Shown here piece by piece: positions 22,667-34,511 of a stretch of 64,000 nt of DNA. How positions within the stretch are numbered: position 1 is the first letter of the stretch; every line of letters begins with the position of its first letter. The DNA comes from Cryptomeria japonica. Taxonomy: Eukaryota > Streptophyta > Pinopsida > Cupressales > Cupressaceae. A program made the position numbers and the translations under genes. The notes under the pieces were generated by a model. The model saw only the letters and a program-made list of their open reading frames with translations, was not told the origin of the DNA and did not search any database. The DNA lies in NCBI RefSeq assembly GCF_030272615.1, contig NC_081415.1:372723009-372787008 (forward strand), read 5' to 3'.

Positions 22667-23021
22667 AGCACTCAGTCAATAAGGAATGGTCTTCAAGACA
22701 CCTACTACCAAGCTTCTAGCTACACTTTTTGATCCTGCCAAGATAAGATATTGAAGTACCAGTGTGAGGACAATTTTTGCAGATCCACAACCCAAGCTCC
22801 TAGGATGATGACTTCTCAGCCACCTTTATTTAATGCATCAAAGAAGATTGCATGCAGAGAATCAAGGACAAAATCTTAAGGGAAAATTGTAATGCAATTG
22901 AATTTTAACAGGTGTCTTCTTTGGCCTGAAGCTTGTTTTTCTCCCTTATGTTATAAAAGGGAATTCAGGGCCAAGAAAAAAATGATGTATTATACATAAA
23001 AAAAAACTTTTGATTTGTATG
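22667..23021 (+). promoter_or_regulatory. Relic D resumed, with a TATA box at 22951-22960
   Basis: Continuation of the sequence cut by element A at 1996. The motif ttataaaagg with following purine-rich sequence looks like a polymerase II core promoter, downstream of the coiled-coil frame at 814-1864. This matches the order seen in the LTR of element C. The relic is cut off at 23022 by C's 5' LTR. Confidence 0.4.
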
Positions 23022-23199
23022 TGTTGTCACTGATATTAACTAAACTGAAATCATGAGGTATCCCTATGAAACTTGTCCATTTCATACCTCATGTACTTTG
23101 AGGATGGCCAATTTACCTTGTAAGTTGTGCCTCTTTTTTGTGTCATTAGCCTTTTGTCTTTTTTTTTAAGTTAGATTTATTTTTAGTTTTTCCCTGCAA

Positions 23200-24340
23200 G
23201 CCAAGCTTTAAAACCCAACCTATAGGCCTTTGATTTCAACTAGCAGGTCAGGTTTTAAAGTCTAACTTAGAGGGTTGGTCTTGCATGTGTAGTGCAGGTC
23301 AGACTTTAAAGTCTGACTTGCAAGTCTTTTGTCCTTGCACATCAAGTTTTATTTTTCGATGTGCAGGGGGGGTCCTAGGCGTGCATGTCAGGGTTTTTTT
23401 CCCTGACATGCAGTTTTGATTTTACATGAGCTTAGTGTAGGTTGGGGAACCTACAGGTCTTTCTTAATGTAGGTTAGGGTGAATTCTCTGAGTTGCACAA
23501 CGCACATTATACATTAATTGCACTTTTAATCCTTAATTAAATGTGTTTTTATTTTTTATTTGTCATTTTAATCTGCCGAGTTTGCATTCTTGAGCTCTGC
23601 GACAAGGAATATCTCTGAGTAGGTGCGAGAGCTTGTGATTTCAAAAAATTCTTGGTCATTTCCTTTCAATATTTTGCAGTTCTTGGGTAAGTTGGGGTTG
23701 TTTTTCTTTGTGTTTTCCTTCATTTTGAGTTAGTCTCTTTAGTTTTTAGGGTTTTGCTTTTTTTGGTGGGTTTCGGGTTGTAAAACCCAACACCCTATCT
23801 TCCTTGTCCTTGTTTTCTTGTACAGGTTGGAATGCAATAGTTTTTCCTTTTCTTCCCCCAAATGGTAGGTCAAGATTTAAATCCTAACCTGTCCTTTAGG
23901 TCTCTCTTTTAGGTAGGTCGAGATTTAAATCCCGAACTGCCATTTGATTGCTGCTTGCATGTTTAGCATGTCAGGAATTTTTTCCCGACATGCAGGATGA
24001 CCTACCTTTAGGTGCATGTCGAGTTTTAAAACTCAACATTCCTTTTTGTTTGCCCTTCCTTCTTCTCCGCATGTCAGGGTTTATTTTATGACATGCAGGG
24101 AAGGTTACTCTTCTTCGCAGGTTGGGAAATTTTTCCCGACATGGGAAGAGCGCTACCTTCCCTTACACATCGGGTTTTAAAACCTGATGTGTCAGCTTGT
24201 TATGCTGATGTGCAGGTCGGGAAATTTTTCCTGACCTAGAAGGTGTCCTACCCATTTATATATCAGGTTTTAAAACTTGATATGTTAGATCTTAATGTTT
24301 TTCTTGCACATTCGGTTTTAAAACCCGATGTGCAGTTTTG
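23200..24340. repeat. Array of about 17 short palindromes in the 5' LTR of C
   Basis: Each unit is an imperfect inverted repeat of about 24-30 bases with an AT core (TTTTAAAA, AAATTT or a T run) and GC-richer arms. Clear examples are 23383-23411 (arms GCATGTCAGGG and CCCTGACATGC), 24166-24191 (CACATCGGG and CCTGATGTG) and 24213-24237 (CAGGTCGGG and CCTGACCT). The arm sequence differs between units (CAGGTC, CATGTC, CACATC, ATATC), but the partner arm changes to match. Confidence 0.85.
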
Positions 24341-24476
24341 GCCTACCCGGCCTGCAGAGTTTTATTCAATTTTTCTCCTAAGGCATTTTTGGTTCTTGAA
24401 ACTTGTTCTGATCAACAAAATGGTTACTCTAATGATGTTTAATTTTCAAACATTGATTTTTGGTGTTTAATGTAGA

Positions 24477-27400
24477 TCTTGGTAAATGTTCGAGCCCTCA
24501 AGTCTACAAGCAAGAAAATGAAGTACAAGTATGACAAGTAATTGAATATCTTTCCAGAAAGCTTTGTCAAATCAAATTTGGACCAAATTTGGGACACATA
24601 AATTGGACATGTGGACATGGAGGAATTTCTCAAGAGGGTTTGGGAGGCTCCTTCAAGACTATCTTGCCTCATAGATAGTGAATTGCATAAGTACACATCC
24701 TTTCCAGTAGCTTCTCATCACCCTAATTTTGTATTGGCAGCAATAGAACGATTTGATCCCATCACCATACATGTTAAAGATGCAGATGAAAATGTGGTTA
24801 TCTGTCTTGATAGTGAGTATTTTACAGTGTCTTCAAAGGTTCTTATATAGAGGAAGTGGTGGATATCACTTTGGAAAGGGCACAAAAATGGTAGGAGGAA
24901 AATGAAGATAAATGTAAGAAAACCATTAATAATGTTTTCTTGTCAATTTGTTGAACATCTACAACTTCCCGATGGCCAAAATCTTTTCACAAGAGTGATT
25001 TCACTAAAGAATATAATGTCATGGTCACCTTGTTGTCTCAAGTGAAAGGGCTTCTAGATTCTCACTTCTTTCAACCATGGATGTGCTGGTATATGAATAT
25101 CATTAGGAAAGGGAATGATTAAATTGACAGGGGTGAGAAAATCAGTGATGTGATTTGCGATCAATTGAAGGAAGTCAAAACCACATTGAAATTCTACATG
25201 ACTTCCTATCTTGTGTATGCAGCCACCTCTATGAGGTCATTTCCAGATCTGTCTACAAAGGGTGATAGAAGACTAACTCTAGTATGGGATTACTATTCTC
25301 AATTGATATCTTCAATTGGAGAAGTCATTTCCGCAGAGTTAATGATGCATTCTTTGTAGTATGGAAATGTTTGTTTGATAAGGATTTGCAAAAAAAGAGG
25401 CTTTCTTATGCTTCTTATAACAGTGCTTGTGAGTATGGGTGTGTTTTCCTATAGTTTTCAATATTTACATACATCTGGGTGGGTTTCTTTACTAGTGAAC
25501 CTTTTATGCTACCAAGATATCCATGAGACAAAATTGTTGTCATTGAGTTATGTAGACAATTAGTGTATGTACATGAGAGGCAACCTTCTTCACACAAAAC
25601 TGGTCTCAAGTCCTCTTAATCAATTGGTAGATATTCAATGATGACTACTCAAAAGGCCAAAAACATGGAGGAGGAAATGCAGTTGGTAACAATGAGAAGA
25701 TTCAAAGCCCGCAACAACTTTGATTTCCATGGAATAAAAAGTAAAATCCACCAAAATTATGTCCATGTACACAAGCTTGAGGATGTTTGGACTTATTGTA
25801 GAGATGATGAAGATGTGAGGAGACTTGATTTCAACCAACTTACACTTGAGCAGATTGAGAACTTGGATTTGGCTAAAATTCCAAACACCTGTGAGGATAC
25901 CACTGATGACCTTGTGGATCCTATTTACTTTAATAACAATTTTCATAATAATCCTCTCCCTCCCATTAAGTGGTCGAAGAAAGAAAGTAGATCTATTTCT
26001 ACAAGGTTTGCACCTATCATTGGAAACACAAATGCATGGTTGTTGAAGAAATATATCAGGATGAAGCAGCTTCCCACAATCTTTGGTGATGATCAAAATG
26101 ATGAAGGTCCTATGCGAAAAAACATCAGAAATGAGAATTAAAAATAGACAGGATCCACAAGAGCTGCCACCAATTTCATCTCCTAGGCCAAAGGGAACAA
26201 AACCTACCTACAAATTCACTATCAAGGGGCCAAAGAAGGGAGAATCCTCATCTCAAGCTGCACAAAAGGATGTTTCCGAGGAACCAACATTGTAGGAGTC
26301 AGAAAAAGAACAAGAAGAAGGTCAAATACCATAGGAAGAAGAAATACAAGATGCGGGGGAATCACTTCCACTGCTAGTTACCACCATTTCTACAACAACA
26401 TAGGTGCTTGCTTCAACTTAGGTAATCATTCATTCCATTGAATCTGATTCAGATGAGGAGGATGAGGAATGAGATGATGAAGGCTTAGATGTTGAAGAAT
26501 ATGATGAAGAGTGTAACTTTGTCAAGCCTTCCAAGTTTCAACGATGTACCCACATCTATGAGTGAATCCTCAATCTTAAAATTTTTAGAAGCAATGACAC
26601 AGATGTCTCAAGAGAAATAGATGATGATGCTTGCTTTAGGCATTGTTACTACTGAGGCTCCACCACTTGTTTCTACCATTGTCAATTCAATGGCTCCTCT
26701 ATTGGTTTCTACCACTATAACACTACCATCTTATTCTCAAGTTCCTAATGTTGTTGATACGAATTCACTTTTGTCAGTGTCCCAAGATGTTGTAACAATA
26801 CAAGTGTTTGCAATTGCACAAACTGATACCACAACTCCAACGACAAAATAAAATGTTCCTCCATGATTGGATATGGTGGTGCCCAAAAGAAAGAAGCAGG
26901 TAATTTCACCAGATGATTTTGATTTCAATCAACTGGGTCTTGTCAAGAAAAAAATCATCAAAAAATCCCAAGACTATGTCCAAAATCTTGGTGGATCTAG
27001 TAAGCAAAAGGAAATAGGCCGACGTATTGGTGCCAACATCAGATAAGGACAAGCACAACATTCAACCTATGGATTATACTATGCAGACTATAGAGCTTGG
27101 TGTAGAAACACATGAGAGTGTTAAGAAAGACTCTCAAACTACTTTCAATTCTCTCATGCGTATATTTGTCCAAGAGAGGGATGAGAAGAATGAATGGAAG
27201 AAAAAATATGAACAACTAACAAGCATGATACATAAAATAACACAATCATCACAAGAGGTTCAACCCATAGTTTCTTCAGTCATCACAAAAGAACTCAAAA
27301 AGGTGGAGCGAATGGGTACAAGGGGTAAGGTAATGGAACAATGGATCGATCAATTGAATTCAAAAGTGACACATCTCATTGATTTTGCAGTCAAGATTTT

Positions 27401-28011
27401 GATAGATTTTGAAAATGCTCATGTACAGGTGCATGACGTACAATCTCTATTATCCCAAGAAATAACCGAACTTGAGAAAGATTTAGGGCTTTGGGATAAA
27501 ATGAGAGAGTATGGAGTAGACATCCTTGTTGATAACAATGTAGTATTGACTCAGGGTGAGTACATTCAAACCCAGGAAATTTTGGCACACAAGGATGAGC
27601 TAATGAAAGTGTTGGTAAAGGATATGAATCAAGAAAAAAAAGCATGTACAGATGCAATCATAAATATTTCATCGGGGATATCAAAATTGCCTTGTCAGTT
27701 ATTTGATACAGAACATAATGTTTTACCCAATGAAATCATCAAACATGAATTCCTCACAATGATTGATTAGTTGGTAGATGATCAATTTTCTCTAGCATCA
27801 TTTGATATGTTGATTGAAATCCAAATCAACTTAGATGATCTTGCATTAGTTTTAAGAAAGAAAAAAGGATTTATGTAGAAGTCAGAGATTCCATATCTCA
27901 TATTCATGCCTTTTCCAATGTGACTTTAGGGCCAGACAAATCTAAAATGCAAGCTATGCTGAAAAGGTTCGAGCAATTCCAAAAAATCAATGAGGGGGGA
28001 AATGAAGAGTA
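24477..28011 (+). pseudogene. Coiled-coil reading frame inside the 5' LTR of C
   Basis: I do not recognise this protein. Readable parts are an N-terminal segment from about 24500 (KSTSKKMKYKYDK; then GHVDMEEFLKRVWEAPSRLS at 24606-24665); a segment at 25638-26141 (MEEEMQLVTMRRFKARNNF; then LTLEQIENLDLAKIP); a low-complexity acidic, Thr/Ser-rich middle at 26150-26930; and a C-terminal helical, coiled-coil-like segment at 27027-27770, rich in Lys, Glu and Gln. Stops and frameshifts separate them. The matching region in the 3' LTR (56640-58786) shows that the gene is part of the LTR. It lies upstream of the LTR's own TATA box, so it would be U3-encoded. Possible roles (structural or regulatory) are unknown. 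Confidence 0.6.
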
Positions 28012-28168
28012 AAGTGTCCCCATTGACACTATCTTTTCATGTAGTTTCATTCTTAGTTACTGCAAATTTTCTTGCACTTGCATTTTCATTTTATACAATA
28101 GATGTAGTCAAATAGGACTCTGTAGTTGCATTAGTCAATTGCACCCATATTTTTATCTACTCATTTCC

Positions 28169-28177
28169 TATAAAAAG
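28169..28177 (+). promoter_or_regulatory. TATA box of element C 5' LTR
   Basis: The motif ctataaaaagaggag lies about 750 bases before the inferred LTR end. It would place the transcript start near 28200, downstream of the LTR reading frame and upstream of gag. Confidence 0.5.
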
Positions 28178-28935
28178 AGGAGCCTCATTTGTAAATATTT
28201 ATCTTTTATTATGGTAAACAAGACTCTGCCAAATTTCTGCCTCAACAAAGACTTTGAGCTTTTGATGTAAAGGTTGATTCAAGAAAATAAAGATAGCAAT
28301 ACACTAGTTTCCAAAATTTGTGTTGGGCCGAAGATTGTGTTTATGATTGGATTGTTGTTATGTCTAGTTCTCATAATCATTTCCTAAATACTCAAATCTT
28401 ATTGGTGATATTTTTTATGTGAGTAAGAGAGATTTCTAATTGTGATAAGTAGACTTTGTGCTATTTGCATATTTGGGAAATCTTCTGATAGTTAAGTGAT
28501 TACACAGTAAGCTTTGTATTGCTATTAGTTGGTCTTAGATTTTAGGAAAATTAATTACATCTTGGAGACTTTGAGGTACAAGTTGTGATTATAGTTGTAA
28601 TTGTGGTGATTAAAGTAAGTTGCACTTGTGTAAGACTTTGAGCTTACATGATTGTTGAGATATTAAAAATCATTGTAAAGAAGTTCTATTAGTTGTTAGT
28701 TTTGCTAGTTGTAATAAATATCATCAAGTGAAGGGAGAAACATTGATTCTTGAAAAAGAGAATTACATGTCCTAAGCTTACCTTCAAATTTAATTTCAAA
28801 GTTGTTGAATTACCCAAATTCTTCTAGGGAACCTCCCCTTGACAAGAGGAAAGACTTTGTCTTAACATAGCTATGTGTGAAATACATATTTTGTCATTGG
28901 TATGGTGGTTACAAAATATTCATGAAATAATTTTT

Positions 28936-28955
28936 TGACGACTCTGCTTGGAAGC
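28936..28955 (+). other. Primer binding site of element C (tRNA-Arg-like)
   Basis: TGACGACTCTGCTTGGAAG resembles the complement of the 3' end of plant tRNA-Arg (TGGCGACTCCGCTGGGGA) with a few mismatches and is preceded by a T run, as in many plant elements using this primer. It lies about 280 bases before gag. Confidence 0.6.
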
Positions 28956-29215
28956 GACGTGCAACCAGTATTTTCTCTTTTGGGTGGTAGTGTGTTTTTC
29001 TATTGTAATGTCTATATTGCTGATTTTATCAAAGTAGTAATCTAGCTGATTGAAGTTACACTCGTGGACAATGAGAAACAAGAATTTTTGATCCTACCTT
29101 TGAGTTTTTGTAGTAACATAATTTTCATTTTGTGACTCCTCCTCGATCAAGATCTCCTTTGCAGCGAACAAGGAGTTTTCCTCCTACTATATAGTGGTCT
29201 CCTATCCCAAGTGAG

Positions 29216-30650
29216 GTGTCAAGTTTGCAAGTTCCAGTTATCCCAACCATCAATCATTTTGTAATTCCCCCATACAATCCATTAATTATGGCTACCAAAG
29301 GTCCTTGGGGTACTGCATTTGGCCCTTTAAGCCTAATGAAACCTTTACATGAACTTCCAAAAGGCACAAGAAAGAATTTTCCTAAGTTTTTGGGAGATGG
29401 TTCTCAACACCCTGATGAGCACATTACTGCTTTACACATTGCATGTGGTGTTCTCAATGTTGAACATGAAGATGTTCCTGTGAGAGTATTTATTGAAACT
29501 TTGCAAGGTACAATTGCTGATTGGTTTTATCATCTTCCAAATAATTGTATTACAAATTGGGATAGCCTTAGAACAAGGTTCAAGGCAAGGTTTAAACCCG
29601 TTGAAGATGATAATGCACTTTTAGCATAATTGACTCAAATGAAGAAGGAACCACAAGAGCCTATGCGATAATTTGTGGTGAAGTTCAATAAGTTGTACAA
29701 TCATATTCTTACGGCATCACAACCTACTACTGGAAACTTAAAATGTTTCTTTATTAATGCTCAATTGCCAAAAGTAAGTTTTCTCTTGCGTAGGAATAAT
29801 CCTATAGATTTGGTTGTTGCACAACAGATGGCCATATCAGTTGAAGATGATCTTATCTTTGCTAGTAAGATAAGAAAGTATCCTAACAAGGTTAGGAATA
29901 GTCAAATTGTTGATGCATCATCTTCTTCAACAAATTCTACTAATCATTATTTAAAAGCTAGAAAATGAATTGTTATCACTGAAGAAGCAAATTTCCATGT
30001 AAGGGAATGCACCATACCGAGATGTTCCAAGGATAATATTCCCTAAAAATGCTTCCAATTATGCTACTCATAATCAAAAGAAGTTACCTCTGGCTGTAGA
30101 GAGACTTGTATTGGAAGTGCCGCCTCAAAATTTGGCTAGTGGTTATTATGAGGTGGAATAAAATGATCTTCCACCTTTTGGTCAAGAAGATGCCAATATG
30201 CCACAAGATGAAGAGGTAGAATTGGTTGGCAACTATAGAATTCTATACATGTAGTATGAAGAAGATCATGTACAGGAAGGACATGATGGAGATGTCTTTG
30301 CTGTATTCACTCATTTCGAAGCTCAAGCCAATCAGTCGCAAGCGAATGCAAAGAGTGATTATTTAACACAAGTAAAGGATTCACAATGTTTGCCAGTTAC
30401 CACTTCCAAGCATGGAACTCCTTTGCCAAATCCACCAAAAGACAACTCAAATCCTTCAAAAGATAATGCAAAGGATAAACATGTAAGTTCTATTTCAACT
30501 CTTGTAAATGCATCAAAGACCAGTGCTACAAATGTTCCAAATCCTCAAAATGAAAATCTTTCTCAATCTTTGATAAATTATTTTCAAGCATTTGAAATAA
30601 TAGATCATGCTAAGAAAATAAAGGTTCAAATGTCTGAAGTAGAATATTTG
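29216..30650 (+). pseudogene. Element C gag
   Basis: The frame at 29216 carries the capsid core: KNFPKFLGDGSQHPDEHI, then GTIADWFYHLPNNCITNW and SLRTRFKARF, standard for Ty3/gypsy gag. It is open to a TAA at about 29627 where Gln is expected, then resumes at 29675-29968. A decayed zinc knuckle is visible at about 29970-30016 (CYH-stop, later HVREC, with a frameshift). A hydrophilic Asn/Ser/Lys-rich spacer follows to about 30660. Confidence 0.85.
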
Positions 30651-31400
30651 AGGTCTAACCCAGATTAGTTTGATCGGTTAGTTAATTTTGTCAAAGAAAA
30701 AGATAATACCCCAAATCCTCCAAAAAAGTCCAAAGTTTCTCAAAATAACTTAGTGACTTATCCTTCCCCTTTGGAGAAAATTGAACCATTCTATATTTCA
30801 TTATTGATTAATGGTCACTAGTTAAGAAACTGTGTTATAGATTCTGGTGCATTAGATAATGTGATGCCTGCAAAGGTTGCAAATGCTCTTGGTCTAACTT
30901 TAACTAAGACCTTTGGTAGGTGTTTTTCAATGGATAATAAACAAGTACCATTAATAGGCCATATTAAGGATGCATAGTTTGCATTTGCTGCATTCCCAGA
31001 GAAGAAGATCAAAATGATAGTGTTGGTAGCTGATGTGCCAGCTTCATATAGTATTCTTCTTGCAAGAATTTTTTGCAGAGATGTTGGAGGTGAGTTGAGT
31101 ATGGATATGAAAGAGGCTCATATTCCTGTGAAAGGGGAAATTAAGAAGTTACTACTTGAAAAAGAATCACAATACACCATTGTGAAGTCTAATGATCAAC
31201 GAGCTCAAATTATTTTTGAGTCATCTACTACGGGAAATTATTTTTTGTATGCTGATGATGAGCTTGTAGTTGTGTATGAGCCAGAAGGCATGGTTTCACT
31301 TGAAGAGAATTCAAGTGACAATGGAAGTGTTATTGTGGAGTTTGTAGGTTCTTCAACTTCACAAGAGGAACTTCTCAATTTTGACACTATCATTGTAGGT
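30651..31400 (+). pseudogene. Element C aspartic protease
   Basis: The active-site motif VIDSGALDNVMP starts near 30834 (Asp codon 30840-30842), followed by ALGLTLT and a second strand QVPLIGHI. The frame then continues in an open stretch to 31658. TAG codons at about 30820 and 30976 stand where Gln is likely. It would cleave the polyprotein. Confidence 0.8.
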
Positions 31401-31800
31401 GGTCCTAATGATGTTTGGACCTTGGAATTTGATGGTAGTTGTTCTTATACCAGATCAGGGGCAGGTATTGTGTTGGTATCTCCTGATGGTAAAAGTTTTA
31501 CATTTTCTTTCAAATTGCAATTTGACAACACTAATAATACTTCTAAGTATGAAGCTCTCCTTTTGGGCATGAATGTTTCTCAGAAGAAAGGAATTAAAAA
31601 TTTGCATGCTCAAGGAGATGCAAAACTTATAGTGTGTCAAGTAAGAAGTATCTACTAGACAAGAAGTGATAGGCTAAAGCACTATTGGAACCTTGTTTGG
31701 GATTCAATAGAATCCTTTGATGTTTTTGATATATCCATTATTCTAAGAGAATTCAATGATAGAGCTAATTCCTTGGTAGTTTCTGCTACCTTTCTAATTC
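31401..31800 (+). pseudogene. Extra RNase H domain upstream of RT in element C
   Basis: An RNase H fold is readable: LEFDGSCSYTRSGAGIVLV (first Asp 31431-31433), SKYEALLLGM (Glu 31551-31553), LHAQGDAKLIV (Asp 31617-31619), and after a stop at about 31656 the block LREFNDRANSLV, where the last catalytic Asp appears as Asn. This sequence pattern is that of the cellular or archaeal-type RNase H acquired by some plant retrotransposons. It lies before RT, while a second, gypsy-type RNase H follows RT at 33100-33600. Confidence 0.8.
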
Positions 31801-31878
31801 TGCATAAGGATTTTTCAGGTCCCAATTATACTATTGAGATAATTTTTTTGGTCAAGTGTTCTTGATAATTCTGAAATT

Positions 31879-33068
31879 TTGCAAGTGTTTAATGATGATC
31901 AACATGTTAATTTTTTGCAAATTGTTGATAATTTTGATGATCTTTACTTTGAAGGAAGTCAATTTCCTTCAAGAGACACGATAGAAGAAGTTGATCCTCA
32001 AACTAGTGAGAAGTTCTTGAAGTTGAAGGGAAACAAGATTCCCAAGGGTCTTGTATCTCTTGAAAAGCTCTTTGACAAATATGATCGTTATGTCAAGAAG
32101 CAACAAAAGATAGCTACCAACACAATGGAATATGAGTAGGTAAATTTAGGAAAAATTGATAGTCCAAAAATGATTAATATTGGGAAATGTTTTTCTAGTG
32201 AATAAAAACAAAGGTTTGTCTCTTTATTGCAGAAATATTTTGATGTTCTTGCATATTCCTATGATGATTTGAAGTCTTTCCATCCTGAAAAAATTCATCA
32301 TGAAATTTCCCTCAAGCCAAGTTTTGCTCCCTTTAGATAAAAATAGAGGCAGTATAACCCAAAGATATCTGACACTATTTTTGCTGAAATTTAGAAGATG
32401 TTAAAGGCAAGAATTATTTTTCCTATTCATTATTCCACTTGGATAGCTAACATTGTGCCAATGTGCAAGAAGAATGGAGAAATCCAATTTTGTGTTGATT
32501 TTCAAAATTTAAATCAATCCTCTTTGAAGGACAACTATCCATTGCCTATCATGGATCAAGTCCTACAAACTGTTACTGGGTCCGAGATGTTGTCTATGTT
32601 GGACAACTTCTCTAGATATAACCAAGTGGAGGTTGCTAAGCAAGATCAGTATAAAACTACTTTTACAATCCCATGGGGTACTTTTGCATACCGCAAGATG
32701 CCTTTCGGGTTGATAAATGTAGGAGCAACTTTTCAATGTGCAATGGATTTGGATTTCCAAGACTTCCTTGGTAAGTTCATTGTGGTTTATCTTGATGATT
32801 TGATTGTTTTCTCTAAACAACGTCAAAATCATTTCCATCATCTGCAACAAGTTCTAGAGAAGTGTCGACAACATGGGATATCTCTCAATCCCAAGAAATC
32901 AGTTTTTGGGGTTACAGAGGGAAAGTTGCTTAGAAATATTGTGTCTAAGGAAGGTATCAAGATCGATGCTGAAAGAGTTAAAGCTATTTGTAGTCTTTCC
33001 TTTCCTACAAGTAAAACCATTGTGCATTCTTCTTCGCTAAAGTCAACTTCTTGCAAAGGTTCATTCTA
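31879..33068 (+). pseudogene. Element C reverse transcriptase
   Basis: The N-terminal part (31879-32390) has several stops, including TAGs in place of Gln. From 32398 the frame is open: IIFPIHYSTWIANIVPM, QFCVDFQNLNQ, KDNYPLPIMDQ, the YRKMPFGL block and the catalytic YLDD at 32788-32799, then LNPKKSVFGVTEGKLL. A frameshift near 33010 ends the open part. Ty3/gypsy type. Confidence 0.9.
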
Positions 33069-33600
33069 GACTTTTCCGAACAAACTCATCACATAGTTGA
33101 CATGATGAAGGGGAAATCTCTTTTCAAATGGAGTCCTGAAGGTAAGAAAGCCTTTAATGAAATTTAGGAAGCTATTGCTCATAATCCGGTCTTGGTATGT
33201 TTGGATTATACAAAGGAGTTCATAATGCATAGTTATGCATCGGATCATACTTGTTGAGCTATATTGATGCAAAAGAACAATGAAGGTGTTGAGTCACCTA
33301 TCACTTTTATGAGTTATCCTTTGAAAAATTATGAGCTAAAATTATCTACAATGGAGAAGCATACCTTTGTCATAGTAAAAGTGGTAAAACATTTTAGGTT
33401 TTATATTCTCAACTCTCATGTCATTTCTCTTGTTCCTGATATTGTTGTCAAGTCTATTCTAACACAACATGAATTTGGAACTAAAAGGGGAAACTGGGTT
33501 GCCAAAATTCAAGAATATGACATGGAGATAAAGCCTACTAAGTTGGTTCATGGTAAGGGTTTGTGTCAGTTAATTGTTGATAATAAATTTGATGAAGAGG
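33069..33600 (+). pseudogene. Element C RNase H (gypsy type)
   Basis: Follows RT with KGKSLFKWSPEGKKAFNEI, HSYASDHT (the first catalytic Asp is in ASD), a TGA at about 33256, then ITFMSYPLKNYELKLSTMEK and the FGTKRGNWVAKIQEYD block near the end. Order and motifs match the usual gypsy RNase H. Confidence 0.85.
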
Positions 33601-34511
33601 TAGTGCTCGAGAATGAAGGCATGAATGAAGCTCTTTCTAAAGTTTTGTTTGTTAGCACCACTAATGAGTGGTATTCTGATTTAGCATACTTCCTTACATA
33701 TGGTGAGTGCCCTTCACATTTGTCACACAATGAAAAACATACTTTGAAATTGAAAGTAGTAAACTTTATCCTTTGGGACAATGGTTTATATAAGAAAGGC
33801 ATAGATGTCAATTTTTTATGTTGTGTTGACAAGGAACAACATGTTATATTACATGAAGCATTCCATGATCTGGCTCGTGGAGGATATTTTTCAGCTCCTG
33901 TCATGACACATAAAATTTTGTGTGCAAGATACTATTGGCCAACATTGTATAAAGATGCATACAACTAGGTCCAAAAATGTGAGCAATTGCAACAATTTAT
34001 CGGTAAGCCTAAGATGGCTTCTTTACCTCTCAAGCTGATAGTAATTGAGGAGCCTTTTCAGCAGTGGGGGTTGGATTTTGTTGGACTAGTGAATCCCTCA
34101 TCTAGTTTAGGCCATATATATATACTCACTGTGATAGATTACTTCACTAAATGGGTGGAGGTAATTCCCACAAAGCAAGCTACTTCAATAGTGGTTTGTT
34201 AGCTCTTAACATAGAACATTTTCTTCAAGGTTTGGTGTTCCTCGTAAGATGGTATTAACCTTTCACATTCATTTAACTATTATCCACAAGGAAATGGTCA
34301 GGCTCAATCAAGTAACAAGAACTTGGTTATCATTATCAAGAAGCTTGTTGATGAAAAACAAAGGACTTGACAGAAAGATCTTTTTGATGCGCTTTGGGCA
34401 GATCATATCATGCCTAAAAGGGCAATCAACATGTCTCCTTTCTAACTTTTATATGGGATGAATGCTAAAATCCCTATCACATTGGAATTTCTAGCTTTGA
34501 AACTCACCAAG
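33601..34511 (+). pseudogene. Element C integrase, N-terminal part (cut by CACTA)
   Basis: The zinc-binding part reads HEAFHDLARGGYFSAPVM, then ARYYWPTLYKDAYN and KCEQLQ (HHCC). The catalytic core begins with QQWGLDFVGLVNP (first Asp) and VIDYFTKWVEVIP. A deletion and frameshift near 34240-34260 joins FGVPRKMV to the INLSHS...YYPQGNGQ block, so the segment with the second catalytic Asp is missing. In GQAQSSNKN the catalytic Glu is replaced by Gln. It could not act even without the CACTA insertion. It ends at the AAG duplication (34509-34511) and resumes at 54611. Confidence 0.88.

Larger units (their letters stand above)
23022..28922 (+). repeat. 5' LTR of element C, about 5.9 kb, with internal coding region
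   Basis: Its start is defined by the match to 55126 onward; bases 23022 to about 26440 match 55126-58788 in order. The end is inferred from the primer site at 28936 and the CA at 28921-28922, and cannot be checked because the 3' LTR is cut by E2. Order inside: palindrome array (about 23200-24340), coiled-coil reading frame (24477-27770), TATA box (28169), about 750 bases of R/U5. The coding region therefore lies in U3. Confidence 0.75.

Noticed and set aside
25635-26096. 153-codon minus-strand frame in C's 5' LTR (also at 58016-58219)
   Set aside because: Antisense to the better supported coiled-coil frame; its conservation in the second LTR follows from the LTR match.
27391-27657. Minus-strand frame in C's LTR
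   Set aside because: Shadow of the plus-strand coiled-coil segment 27027-27770.
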